Below are positions 53,530-62,080 of a stretch of DNA of 64,000 bases, piece by piece. The stretch is from Lawsonella clevelandensis (GTDB taxonomy: Bacteria > Actinomycetota > Actinomycetes > Mycobacteriales > Mycobacteriaceae). The stretch spans positions 1,463,447 through 1,527,446 of the forward strand of contig NZ_CP009312.1 in the NCBI RefSeq assembly GCF_001293125.1, in the 5' to 3' direction. Positions within the stretch are counted from its first letter, which is position 1. Every line of letters begins with the position of its first letter. Position numbers and translations under genes: made by a program. A model generated the notes under the pieces. That model made no database searches. It saw only the letters and a list, made by a program, of their open reading frames with translations, and had not been told where the DNA came from.

Positions 53530-54051
53530 ATGAGCAATACCGACAATCTTCCTCTCGTCTACTTCCTCGGCGCCAATAACGTCGAGAAGAGCGCAATGGC
53601 GGAAGCGATCACCAACGCCCGCCACGGAAACCTTTTCAAAGCCTACTCTGCTGGTACGAACTGTGAACCGGATCTCCCCCGGGACGCAGATTGTGTCGCC
53701 GCGTGTGCCGAGGCCGGCATTACCCTTGACGGCGTCTCCACCCCCGTTGACGAAGAACTCCTCCGCTCCGCCAATCTCGTCATTATCGTCTCCCGCAAGA
53801 TGACAATCGACCCGGTACCCGGAATGAAAGGCATCATACTTCGCTGGGGTGTTGATGAACCCGCCGACACCGGCATTTCTGGTCGCGAACGCGCCAACCT
53901 GCTGCGCGACTACCTCATTCGACGTGTCGACGCACTGGCTGTAGGCACCATGACCAGCGATGGCACCCTCCGCTCCGGTTACCGCGGAGAAGACATCCTC
54001 GACCAAACCGGTGGGCAGAAGTCGAGCCGTCGTCTCACCAGCGTGAAATAA
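53530..54051 (+). CDS. ArsC/low-molecular-weight-phosphatase-like protein without catalytic Cys
   Basis: This 173-residue protein follows the actinobacterial mycothiol-dependent arsenate reductase family, as in Corynebacterium ArsC: SAMAEAITNARHG, AYSAGTNCEPDL, PVPGMKGIILRWGVDEPADTGISG, LLRDYLIRRVDALA. The catalytic loop, normally FVCVKNGGKS, reads FLGANNVEKS: the nucleophilic Cys is Gly, while the Lys-Ser end is kept. Two other cysteines (CVAAC) lie elsewhere. It cannot act as a normal thiol phosphatase or reductase. The frame is intact and conserved elsewhere, so a non-catalytic binding role is more likely than simple decay. The C-terminal ~40 residues are an added tail. Confidence 0.75.
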   Translation: MSNTDNLPLVYFLGANNVEKSAMAEAITNARHGNLFKAYSAGTNCEPDLPRDADCVAACAEAGITLDGVSTPVDEELLRSANLVIIVSRKMTIDPVPGMKGIILRWGVDEPADTGISGRERANLLRDYLIRRVDALAVGTMTSDGTLRSGYRGEDILDQTGGQKSSRRLTSVK

Positions 54052-54071
54052 TCACATCATTACTACTTTTT

Positions 54072-54107
54072 CAGGTAGCCCCCGTCACTTCCGACGGGGG
54101 CTACCTG
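54072..54107. terminator. 15-bp perfect hairpin after the ArsC-like gene
   Basis: Stem 54072-54086 pairs with 54093-54107 around ACTTCC, 20 bases past the stop codon. No T run follows on the plus strand. Likely a T-less terminator. Confidence 0.6.
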
Positions 54108-54232
54108 CATCTCCTGATCTAGACGGGTGTCCGTTTCCTGAATGCAGGAAGAAAATTCTCCTACCCAGTAGGAAAACAGTAATAAATGCACTATTTTTAC
54201 AGTGAACGTATCTTCTTATAGGAGTCCCCCTC

Positions 54233-55627
54233 ATGCCTCGTAACTTCCGGGTTCGATTCGCCAGCGCCGCTCTCGCGTGTGCCACCATTGCTGGCAGCCT
54301 GGTGATCAATCCCACTCAGGCTCAGGCTGCTAACAACGGCGTCGCCCTCACGCCTCCCATGGGCTGGAGTAGCTGGAACGCCTTTCGCTGCAACATCACT
54401 GAAGGAAAGATCCGAGCCATGGCCGATGCCATGGTGAAATTGGGTCTCAAAGATGCCGGCTACACCTACATCAATATCGATGACTGCTGGCAAGCCTCCA
54501 CCCGTGATGCCAACGGCAACCTGCGTGGGGACCCCAAGCGCTTCCCGTCAGGCATGAAGGCGTTGGCAGACTACATCCACTCCAAGGGCCTCAAAGCTGG
54601 CATCTACGCCACCCCTGGCACCCGCACTTGTGCAAACATCTGGGACAAATACCCAGGAAAACTCGGCTCGCTAGGCCACGAACAACAGGATGCTAACACC
54701 TTCGCCAAGTGGGGCTACGACTTCCTGAAATACGACTGGTGCAAGGCCGACGACGACGGCCAGGACCAGCAAGCCGCATTCACCAAGATGGCGCGGGCAC
54801 TCAAGAAGACTGGCCGCCCCATCGTCTACTCCATCCACACTGAACCCGAGCTTCCGGTGCTCGCCTGGGAGCCCACCGTCGCCAACATGTGGCGCACCAC
54901 TCCCGACATCCAAGACAACTGGACGTCCATGATCGGCACCGGCCTCATCAACCTCTTCGGGCAGCGCTACCAGCGCCCTGGCGCCTGGAACGACGCGGAC
55001 ATGCTGGAGGTCGGCAATGGTGGTATGACCTACCGCGAATACCGCACTCACATGACCCTTTGGTCCATCATGGGTTCCCCCCTCATGATCGGCACCGACC
55101 TGCGCAAACTTCACCCCAGTAACCTGGGCCTGCTCAACAACCCGTACATGACCGCCGTCAACCAGGACCCGCTGGGTGCCGCAGCGCAGACCGTCTACTT
55201 CAACGGACAGTCCCTGATTGTGGTGCGTCGCCTGACCTACGGTCGTGTCGCCGTCGCCATCTTCAACCTCTTCGGACAGGTGCAGCAGAACTCCCTGTGG
55301 TTCAGCACTCTCACCCAACACGGGCTGAAACAGTCCAGCAACTACCTCGTAACCGATGTGTGGGGCGGATACAACCGCCTCGGTAAGCGGTACGTGGATG
55401 GGCGCCTGGAAAAGCACGATTCCATCTTCTACATTGTCACGCCGGTCACGGCTCGCCAGGTGGATGCCTTCAAACGCTCCGAAGCTGCACGCAAGGCCCA
55501 TGAGAAGGCAGAAACCAAGCGTATCCGTGAAGAAAAGGCTCAGGCCTACTCCGAGAAAGTGAAGGCGCAGAAAGAAGCTACTCAGCCAGCCAAAGACAAG
55601 AGCCCGCTCGGCAAACTCTTCGGCTAA
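54233..55627 (+). CDS. Secreted GH27 alpha-galactosidase-type glycosidase with C-terminal charged tail
   Basis: In this 464-residue enzyme AGGAG lies upstream of the ATG. A signal peptide ends at about residue 34 (NPTQAQA). The GH27 barrel shows LTPPMGWSSWNAF, INIDDCWQ, the nucleophile Asp in FLKYDWCK and the acid/base Asp in RPGAWNDADMLEVGNGG. After a beta domain, the last ~50 residues form a Lys/Glu-rich helix (EAARKAHEKAETKRIREEKAQ), unusual for the family and possibly a wall or surface contact. It would release terminal alpha-galactose (or beta-L-arabinopyranose) from outside glycans. A second GH27 gene follows. Confidence 0.9.
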   Translation: MPRNFRVRFASAALACATIAGSLVINPTQAQAANNGVALTPPMGWSSWNAFRCNITEGKIRAMADAMVKLGLKDAGYTYINIDDCWQASTRDANGNLRGDPKRFPSGMKALADYIHSKGLKAGIYATPGTRTCANIWDKYPGKLGSLGHEQQDANTFAKWGYDFLKYDWCKADDDGQDQQAAFTKMARALKKTGRPIVYSIHTEPELPVLAWEPTVANMWRTTPDIQDNWTSMIGTGLINLFGQRYQRPGAWNDADMLEVGNGGMTYREYRTHMTLWSIMGSPLMIGTDLRKLHPSNLGLLNNPYMTAVNQDPLGAAAQTVYFNGQSLIVVRRLTYGRVAVAIFNLFGQVQQNSLWFSTLTQHGLKQSSNYLVTDVWGGYNRLGKRYVDGRLEKHDSIFYIVTPVTARQVDAFKRSEAARKAHEKAETKRIREEKAQAYSEKVKAQKEATQPAKDKSPLGKLFG

Positions 55628-55688
55628 CACCACGACGCTCGCATCGCGAGCTATGTGACATACCTCAAGCGGGCATTCGCCCACACAG

Positions 55689-55725
55689 AAACCCTGTTCA
55701 TGATTCAATCATTGTGACAGGGTTT
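55689..55725 (+). terminator. Intrinsic terminator after the first GH27 gene
   Basis: AAACCCTGT (55689-55697) pairs with ACAGGGTTT (55717-55725), with a small inner stem ATGAT/ATCAT; TTTTCTG follows. It separates the two GH27 genes, so the second may have its own promoter. Confidence 0.65.
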
Positions 55726-55750
55726 TCTGCTGCAGGGAGAGAGAATACGA

Positions 55751-56968
55751 GTGTCACACCCCTTCCGCCACCTCCGTATCGCCGTCAGCGCGGCACTAGT
55801 CGCTGCCACGATCGTCACCCCCACACTGGGCAGCGGGTCCGCCCACGCACTCGACAACGGACTGGCACTCACCCCACCTATGGGGTGGTCGAGCTGGAAC
55901 AGATTTGGCTGTGACATCGACCAATGGAAGATCAGAGAGATCGCCGACGCTATGGTATCCAGCGGGCTCAAAGACGCGGGCTACCGCTATGTCAATGTGG
56001 ACGACTGTTGGCAGGCCGTCCAACGGCTCCCCAACGGAGACCTCACCTGGAATCCCCAACGGTTCCCCGACGGTATCCCCGGCCTGGCCCGCTATGTTCA
56101 CGCCAAAGGACTCAAGCTGGGTATCTATGGGAACCCTGGAAAACGAAGCTGTGCGTCTTGGAGCGGTAGCTACGAGGGAGAAATGGGATCGCTCGGACAC
56201 GAGTACCAGGACGCGCGCACCTTCGCCCGGTGGGGAGTGGACTACCTCAAATATGATGACTGCTGGTCAAAGGTCGATGGTGTGAGCGCCTCGCATGCCT
56301 TCATCACCATGTCGCAGGCCCTGCGCGCTACCGGTCGTCCCATCGTCTACTCCATCCACAACATGCCCCAACAACCTGTCCCCAGCTGGATACCGAAGGT
56401 CGCCAACCTATGGCGCACCACCGCGGATATCACCGACAACTGGGTGAGTGTGGCCACCATCGCCCTCCTCACCCTGCCGCTGGCACAGTATGCCCAACCC
56501 GGCGCCTGGAACGACCCGGACATGTTGGAAGTGGGAAATGGGGGGTTGACGCTCCCCGAATCGCGCAGCCACCTTACCCTCTGGGCCATGCTGGCGGCCC
56601 CGCTTATCCTCGGCAATGACATCCGTACCATGAGCCCGGAGACCCGCGAGCTCCTCACCAACCGGCTAATGCTGAGCGTAGACCAGGATCAGCTCGGCCG
56701 TGCCGCTGTTCCTGTTCACATGGAACGCGGTTGGGTGCTGTTGCGTCCCCTCACCGGCAACCGCTGGGCGGTGTCGTTGACGAATGTCTCTGAAACCCCG
56801 TTGGTCCTCTCTGTCACCCCGCAGGAGCTCGGTCTGGCTGGCCACTGGACCTACCAGGAAGCATGGAGTGGCCACGCCGGTACACTAACAGGTGCCCTCA
56901 CCCGGCAGGTGAACCCCCACGACTCTGCCCTCTTCGTCCTCACCAGCGGGACCTCACCGAGAGGCTAA
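55751..56968 (+). CDS. Secreted GH27 alpha-galactosidase-type glycosidase
   Basis: This 405-residue enzyme starts at GTG after AGGGAGAGAGAATACGA. A signal peptide ends near residue 31 (GSGSAHA). The barrel is closely related to the upstream gene product: LTPPMGWSSWNRF, VNVDDCWQ, nucleophile Asp in YLKYDDCW and acid/base Asp in PGAWNDPDMLEVGNGG. It lacks the charged C-terminal tail. The two probably arose by tandem duplication and may differ in substrate. Both would work on host or self glycans outside the cell. Confidence 0.9.
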   Translation: MSHPFRHLRIAVSAALVAATIVTPTLGSGSAHALDNGLALTPPMGWSSWNRFGCDIDQWKIREIADAMVSSGLKDAGYRYVNVDDCWQAVQRLPNGDLTWNPQRFPDGIPGLARYVHAKGLKLGIYGNPGKRSCASWSGSYEGEMGSLGHEYQDARTFARWGVDYLKYDDCWSKVDGVSASHAFITMSQALRATGRPIVYSIHNMPQQPVPSWIPKVANLWRTTADITDNWVSVATIALLTLPLAQYAQPGAWNDPDMLEVGNGGLTLPESRSHLTLWAMLAAPLILGNDIRTMSPETRELLTNRLMLSVDQDQLGRAAVPVHMERGWVLLRPLTGNRWAVSLTNVSETPLVLSVTPQELGLAGHWTYQEAWSGHAGTLTGALTRQVNPHDSALFVLTSGTSPRG

Positions 56969-57001
56969 CACCTGCGGTACTACAGCCGGTATCCTGGCCA
57001 T

Positions 57002-58129
57002 ATGACCCCTGAAATTTCCGCAGACATTGAGGATCTGGAAACCCGGCTCGCCTCTATCGAAAAAGTACTTGACCCGGAAGCCCTCCAGCATCGAGTCGAC
57101 GAACTGGAACAGAAAGCCGCCGACCCTGACCTGTGGAATGACCAGGAGCACGCACAACACGTCACCAGCCAGCTCTCCCAAGTACAGGCACAGCTGCGGA
57201 AAGTGACGGCGCTGCGCGACCGCCTCAACGACCTCCCCATCATGTACGAACTGGCAGAGGAAGAAGAGAACCCCAGCGCACAGCAGGATGCAGTCGCGCT
57301 TGCCGACGATGAGCGCGCCGGGCTGCGCGGAGATATTGAGTCGACGGAAGTGACCACTCTGCTCTCTGGCGAACTGGATGAGCGTGATGCCGTCGTCAAT
57401 ATTCGATCCGGTGCCGGTGGCGTGGATGCTGCGGACTTCGCGGAGATGCTTTTGCGCATGTACATTCGTTGGGCGGAGAAACGTGGTGCCAAGGTGGATG
57501 TGTACGACACGTCCTACGCGGAAGAGGCGGGTATTAAGTCCGCTACCTTCGTGGTGCATGAACCCTATGCCTACGGCACACTGTCGGTGGAACAGGGTAC
57601 CCATCGCCTTGTGAGACTGAGTCCCTTCGATAACGCACACCGGCGCCAAACCTCATTCGCGGAGGTAGAGGTACTGCCGGTAGTCGAGCAAACCGACCAT
57701 ATTGATGTGCCAGATTCTGACATCCGAGTGGATGTGTACCGGTCATCCGGGCCTGGTGGCCAGTCGGTGAACACTACTGACTCGGCAGTGCGCATCACAC
57801 ATCTTCCTACTGGAATTGTTGTCACCTGCCAGAACGAGAAGTCGCAGCTGCAGAATAAGGTGGCCGCCATGGCTGTGCTGCAGTCCCGACTGTTGGAAAA
57901 GAAACGGCAAGAAGAGAAGGACGCGCTGCGTGAGTTGGGGGCTGGTGGCAACGCTAGCTGGGGTAATCAGATGCGCTCCTACGTGCTGCACCCCTACCAG
58001 ATGGTCAAAGATCTCCGTACGAGCTACGAGGTCAATAACCCGCAGGCAGTACTGGATGGGGATCTGGATGGTTTCCTAGAAGCAGGAATCCGGTGGCGTG
58101 CTAATGGTGGGGCGGATGCAAAGAACTAA
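57002..58129 (+). CDS. prfB: Peptide chain release factor 2
   Basis: This 375-residue protein reads UGA and UAA stop codons. It has the stop-recognition tripeptide SPF ([14 protein letters not shown]) and the peptidyl-transferase GGQ in [18 protein letters not shown]. The N-terminal coiled helices ([15 protein letters not shown]) precede the core. The frame is continuous: the programmed +1 frameshift seen in many bacteria is absent, as is usual in actinobacteria. It heads the prfB-mscS-ftsEX-smpB order of Mycobacteriales. Confidence 0.97.
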   Translation: MTPEISADIEDLETRLASIEKVLDPEALQHRVDELEQKAADPDLWNDQEHAQHVTSQLSQVQAQLRKVTALRDRLNDLPIMYELAEEEENPSAQQDAVALADDERAGLRGDIESTEVTTLLSGELDERDAVVNIRSGAGGVDAADFAEMLLRMYIRWAEKRGAKVDVYDTSYAEEAGIKSATFVVHEPYAYGTLSVEQGTHRLVRLSPFDNAHRRQTSFAEVEVLPVVEQTDHIDVPDSDIRVDVYRSSGPGGQSVNTTDSAVRITHLPTGIVVTCQNEKSQLQNKVAAMAVLQSRLLEKKRQEEKDALRELGAGGNASWGNQMRSYVLHPYQMVKDLRTSYEVNNPQAVLDGDLDGFLEAGIRWRANGGADAKN

Positions 58130-58308
58130 CTGCGCGGAACTACCTCAGCCGTAGGCGCCTCCGCCGTGTGCCCGTTAAGCTGGATGTAGCTACTTTTTCA
58201 CCAACCCTCGCTGGTATCTTCTGGAGAGGCAGCAGACCTGTCTCCACCGGGTTCGTGCAGCGACCGCTGCAGGCCCCTAGTAGGTGCATGGACGCAGGAA
58301 GGATCGGC

Positions 58309-59223
58309 ATGTCTAACCCCACGTGGGCGTCAATATTGTCCTGGCTCGGGACCCAAGGAATACAGATTCTCCTTATCGTTATCGGATCTATTCTCTTGGC
58401 TCGGCTGGCGGGATTCGTTAGCCGGCGAGTCACGCGGAGCATCGCACAAGGTGAAGAAAACCGCGATAGCCTGGTGCAATCTGAAACGGCGAAGCATCGC
58501 TACGCGGTAGCGCAGGTCATCACCTATGTAGTGGTGGCACTCATCGTGGTAGTGGCAGCAGTGGGTGTGGTGGATCGCTTGGGAATTTCCCTCACCACTC
58601 TGGTGGCACCCGCCACAGTCCTTGGCGCTGCTCTTGGTTTTGGTGCACAGCGCGTGGTGCAAGATTTCCTGGCGGGATTCTTTGTGGTGACGGAACGCCA
58701 CTACGGCTACGGCGATGTGGTCACCATTTGGGTGACGGGATGTAGCGAACCGGCGGAGGGAACCGTGGAGGACGTCACCTTGCGTATCACCCGGGTTCGG
58801 ACCGCTGATGGTGAAGTGGTGACGGTACCCAATGGTCAGATTGTGAAAACCATCAACCGGTCGAAGGACTGGGCGCGCGCAGTGGTGGATGTGCCCGTCC
58901 GCAACCAGTACATTGTCCCGGCTACCCACAGTCTGCATAGGCTATGTGATGACATTATCCACGACCAGCAGTTCCGTGATCTGCTCCTCGACAAACCCAC
59001 CGTGATCGGTGTGGAGGAGATCGGGGCAGAGGAAACAGTGCTGCGTATCGTCGCCCGCTCGCTGCCCGGAAAGCAGTTTGAGGTATCCCGGGAATTACGT
59101 GTGCGAGTTGCCCATTGCCTGGCAGGCCTCGGAGTGGATTCTGACCAGGTGCAGGCAGTGGGCACCAGCGGGGAATTATCCACGAGTGCGCCGCAGAGCG
59201 AAGAAAAGGGGGAGGACGCATGA
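58309..59223 (+). CDS. mscS: Small-conductance mechanosensitive channel, MscS family
   Basis: This 304-residue channel starts at the ATG at 58309 (MSNPTWASIL) with AGGAAGGA upstream. The open frame goes 47 codons further, but that segment shows no membrane helix or similarity. Three membrane helices (about 10-33, 60-85, 90-110) end in the pore-lining TVLGAALGFGAQRVVQDFLAG, followed by the beta domain (GDVVTI, VPNGQIVKTIN). It releases solutes on osmotic downshift. It matches Rv3104c by position. Confidence 0.9.
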   Translation: MSNPTWASILSWLGTQGIQILLIVIGSILLARLAGFVSRRVTRSIAQGEENRDSLVQSETAKHRYAVAQVITYVVVALIVVVAAVGVVDRLGISLTTLVAPATVLGAALGFGAQRVVQDFLAGFFVVTERHYGYGDVVTIWVTGCSEPAEGTVEDVTLRITRVRTADGEVVTVPNGQIVKTINRSKDWARAVVDVPVRNQYIVPATHSLHRLCDDIIHDQQFRDLLLDKPTVIGVEEIGAEETVLRIVARSLPGKQFEVSRELRVRVAHCLAGLGVDSDQVQAVGTSGELSTSAPQSEEKGEDA

Positions 59224-59759
59224 CGGAGCGTAACCAGCAGAACATGAGCGGAGTCCATGAAGGCGTCACCGCTGGCAACAGCCGGGAGCAGTTATCAACG
59301 GAGAAGGACGCGGTGCGCGAGGAACATAGCTTTGGCCTCCACTGGGGGGAGCAGCGGGAACGGGAGCACCGCGGCGAAGTTATCTCCACGATCGTGCTCG
59401 CAGTACTGTTTGTGGCTCTCCTCGGCACCTATGCTTACCTGCACGGTTCCACTCGCTTTGAGCTCTTCCAGCCGACTCCGACGAGCAGTACCGTGCAGCC
59501 GATCCCCATTATCCCGTGGGAGGAATACCAAAAGCAGATGCAGCAGCAACAGTCGAGCTCGCCGACAATCTCTCCCAAGAGTTCGGAAAGCTCTTCATCG
59601 TTGTCCTCCAACGAGCTGACAACGGAGCCTTCCCCAGGGGACGAGTCGGGGAGTACTAGCGAGACCACCCGCCAGCCTCTCTTCCCACCATTCGGTGATT
59701 CTGGCTCAACCCAACCCTCGGATTCTCGCCCAGTACCCGAGTCGTCACCAGCGCAGTAG
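59220..59759 (+). CDS. Single-helix Ser/Pro-rich membrane protein (Rv3103c-type)
   Basis: This 179-residue protein overlaps the mscS stop by four bases (ATGA). A charged N-terminal 50 residues are followed by one membrane helix (VISTIVLAVLFVALLGTYAYL) and a Ser/Pro/Thr/Gln-rich outer tail with no fold. Its place between mscS and ftsE matches the proline-rich Rv3103c. Function unknown; the position suggests a link to the cell envelope or division. Confidence 0.75.
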   Translation: MTERNQQNMSGVHEGVTAGNSREQLSTEKDAVREEHSFGLHWGEQREREHRGEVISTIVLAVLFVALLGTYAYLHGSTRFELFQPTPTSSTVQPIPIIPWEEYQKQMQQQQSSSPTISPKSSESSSSLSSNELTTEPSPGDESGSTSETTRQPLFPPFGDSGSTQPSDSRPVPESSPAQ

Positions 59760-59831
59760 AGCGAGTTTCCATCCTGTCTCCGTGCGTCCTGTGGCGACAG
59801 GCCCTGCGAACCTTTTAGAGTGATAACCGTG

Positions 59832-60518
59832 ATGATCGATGTTCAGAATGTCTCAGTCGAATACCGAGGTGCTACGCGCCCGGCGCTCGACAATGTCAGT
59901 TTCCAGGTAGCCAAAGGTGAGTTCGCCTTCATTATTGGCCCCTCTGGTTCGGGCAAGTCCACGGTGTTGTCAATGCTGTTGGCAGACCAGAAGATCCGCT
60001 CCGGCACCATTACTGTGGCAGGACAGCGTGTCGATAAGCTGCGCGGTGGAGCAATTTCGCGTTACCGTCGGAATATTGGTTGTGTATTCCAGGACTATCG
60101 CCTGTTAGAACGCATGACGGTGGAGGAAAATGTGGCTTTCGCCCTGCGCGTGATCGGCAAGCGGGACCGCTTCATCAAAGAAGCTGTTCCCGAGGCACTC
60201 GATATGGTCGGTTTGGCGGGCAAGGGGCGGCGTTTCCCCAATGAGCTCTCCGGTGGTGAGCAGCAGCGTGTTGCGATCGCCCGAGCTTTCGTCAACCACC
60301 CGCTGGTACTGCTAGCCGACGAGCCGACCGGTAATCTGGACCGCTCGATCAGCGACGAAATCGTCACCCTGCTGCAAAAGATCAACCGCACAGGTACTAC
60401 CATCCTCATGGCCACCCACGACGACCGCATTGTGAACGATCTCCGCCAGCACGTCGTCGAAATGCGCCACGGCAAAGTTTTCCGCGACGAAATGTCCGGC
60501 GTCTACGGACGTATCTAA
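59832..60518 (+). CDS. ftsE: Cell-division ATP-binding protein FtsE
   Basis: This 228-residue protein starts at the ATG at 59832 (MIDVQNVSVEYRG), matching FtsE; GTG codons at 59829 and 59820 are in frame alternatives. The ABC ATPase motifs are IIGPSGSGKST, the Q-loop VFQDYRLL, LSGGEQQRVAIARA, LLADEPTGNLD and MATHD. With FtsX it activates peptidoglycan hydrolases (RipC-type in mycobacteria) at the septum. ftsX follows 12 bases later. Confidence 0.95.
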   Translation: MIDVQNVSVEYRGATRPALDNVSFQVAKGEFAFIIGPSGSGKSTVLSMLLADQKIRSGTITVAGQRVDKLRGGAISRYRRNIGCVFQDYRLLERMTVEENVAFALRVIGKRDRFIKEAVPEALDMVGLAGKGRRFPNELSGGEQQRVAIARAFVNHPLVLLADEPTGNLDRSISDEIVTLLQKINRTGTTILMATHDDRIVNDLRQHVVEMRHGKVFRDEMSGVYGRI

Positions 60519-60530
60519 GGAGGGGCAGCA

Positions 60531-61478
60531 ATGAACGTGAAATTCCTGTTCGGTGAGGCTTTCCGTGGACTCCGCCGCAACCTCGCTATTACCTTCGCCA
60601 TGATTGTCACCGCCTCCATTTCTCTAGTCATGTTGGGTGTGGGTATTCTTATCGCCGGCATGGCAGACAATTCCAAGCAGGAGTGGGTAGACCGCACCGA
60701 GATCTCGATCTTTGTCGAACCCAGTGTGGCGGTGAAGGACCCCGACTGTGATAAGAAGGGATGCGGAGACCTCCGCAAAGCCCTGCTCAACACGGAAGGC
60801 GTGAAGTCGGTTCGTTACCGAGACCAGCAGCAGTCGCTGGAGGTTGGAAAGAAAACAGCCCGCGCGGATACAGCAGAGATCTTCGACCGTGCCGATGTGC
60901 GTGCCATGCCCGGTACGCTGCTGGTAAAGCTGAATGGTGAAGACACCGACTCAACCCCTGTGGAAGCCACGGTTTCCCGCTTCCCGAAGGTTGCGCAGCC
61001 GGCTGTGCAAGCTCGCAACGGACAGCCCGCTATCTACATTTCGGACTCTCGCGAGCTCATTAACCGCCTCTTCAGCTTCCTTGATCTTACCCGCAATGCC
61101 GCCTACACTTTAGCCGCATTCCTTGGTCTGGGTGCGCTAGCACTCATTGCCAATATGGTGCAGATGGCAGCATTCAACCGTCGGAAGACCACCCAGATTA
61201 TGCGGCTGGTTGGGGCTAGCCGCACCACCGTTACCGCTCCCTTCTCACTGGAAGTGGTGCTGAGTTCCTTTATTGGTGCACTGGTGGCGATTGCTGGACT
61301 ATTTGCCGTCCACGCCTGGATCCTTACCCCGTTGTTGAAGAATGTGTGGGAAGGCCGTGCCATCGCCCAGATTACTGTGGCTGATGTTGGGTTGGTGTCT
61401 CCTATTCTTATTTTCGTCGCTATTGTTGGTTCCGCGCTGGCATCCGTGCTGGTGCTGCCCTTGTATGTTCGTCGCTAG
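60531..61478 (+). CDS. ftsX: Cell-division membrane protein FtsX
   Basis: In this 315-residue protein AAGGAGG precedes the ATG. One N-terminal helix (FAMIVTASISLVMLGVGILIAG), an outer domain of ~125 residues with two cysteines (PDCDKKGC), then three helices to the C-terminus form the standard FtsX layout. The outer domain contacts and switches on a wall hydrolase, driven by FtsE ATP use. Operon with ftsE and, 13 bases on, smpB. Confidence 0.95.
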   Translation: MNVKFLFGEAFRGLRRNLAITFAMIVTASISLVMLGVGILIAGMADNSKQEWVDRTEISIFVEPSVAVKDPDCDKKGCGDLRKALLNTEGVKSVRYRDQQQSLEVGKKTARADTAEIFDRADVRAMPGTLLVKLNGEDTDSTPVEATVSRFPKVAQPAVQARNGQPAIYISDSRELINRLFSFLDLTRNAAYTLAAFLGLGALALIANMVQMAAFNRRKTTQIMRLVGASRTTVTAPFSLEVVLSSFIGALVAIAGLFAVHAWILTPLLKNVWEGRAIAQITVADVGLVSPILIFVAIVGSALASVLVLPLYVRR

Positions 61479-61491
61479 GTGGTGTAGATAG

Positions 61492-62016
61492 GTGGGCGCG
61501 AAGTCCAAGAAAGCTCAGCAGAAGAAAGCAGCTGAGGCGGCAAAGAATGGTGGCAATTTCACTGTCGCCACCAACCGGGCTGCCCGCCACAACTACACCA
61601 TTCTGGACACCTACGAGGTGGGCATCATGCTCGTCGGCACCGAGGTAAAGAGTCTGCGGGAGGGGAAAGCGTCGCTGGTCGACGCGTGGGCATCCATTGA
61701 GGACGGTGAGCTGTGGCTGCGAGGCCTCCACATCCCCGAGTATTCCTACGGGACGTGGACTAACCACTCTCCGCGGCGTACCCGTAAGCTGCTCGCCCAC
61801 CGGCGTGAAATTGACTATCTGCAGGGTAAAGTCCGAGACGGACACCTTACCCTGGTGCCGCTCAAAATGTATTTCAAAGATGGTCTTTGCAAGATTGAAT
61901 TGGGATTAGCCGCCGGCAAGCAAGCCCATGACAAGCGTCAGGATATGGCCCGCCGCCAGGCGGAACGCGATGTTATTCGTGAGCTTGGCCGACGCGTCAA
62001 AGGGATGCGCGGATAA
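61492..62016 (+). CDS. smpB: tmRNA-binding protein SmpB
   Basis: This 174-residue protein starts at GTG, with an N-terminal Lys/Ala-rich tail of ~25 residues longer than in E. coli. Core motifs are NRAARHNYTILDTYEVGIMLVGTEVKSLR (under 20-residue blocks: ARHNYTILDTYEVG, GTEVKSLREGK), LHIPEY, and the C-terminal KGLCKIEL-like and DKRQDMARRQAERD. The tail that enters the mRNA channel ends RVKGMRG. It partners the tmRNA at 63731, from which it is separated by an oppositely oriented secreted gene. Confidence 0.96.
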   Translation: MGAKSKKAQQKKAAEAAKNGGNFTVATNRAARHNYTILDTYEVGIMLVGTEVKSLREGKASLVDAWASIEDGELWLRGLHIPEYSYGTWTNHSPRRTRKLLAHRREIDYLQGKVRDGHLTLVPLKMYFKDGLCKIELGLAAGKQAHDKRQDMARRQAERDVIRELGRRVKGMRG

Positions 62017-62030
62017 GTGACTATGATGGT

Positions 62031-62058
62031 GCTGCCCGCAAGTTTTTTGCGGGGCAGC
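62031..62058. terminator. Terminator between smpB and the converging secreted gene
   Basis: GCTGCCCGCAA (62031-62041) pairs with TTGCGGGGCAGC (62047-62058) with one bulged base; the loop contains a T run. It lies 15 bases past the smpB stop. Confidence 0.6.
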
Positions 62059-62080
62059 CGTGTATGTGACGAACGTGAGG

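Noticed and set aside
57002-57100. Programmed frameshift in prfB
   Set aside because: The frame is uninterrupted from the start codon, with no in-frame TGA or slippery CTT-TGA.
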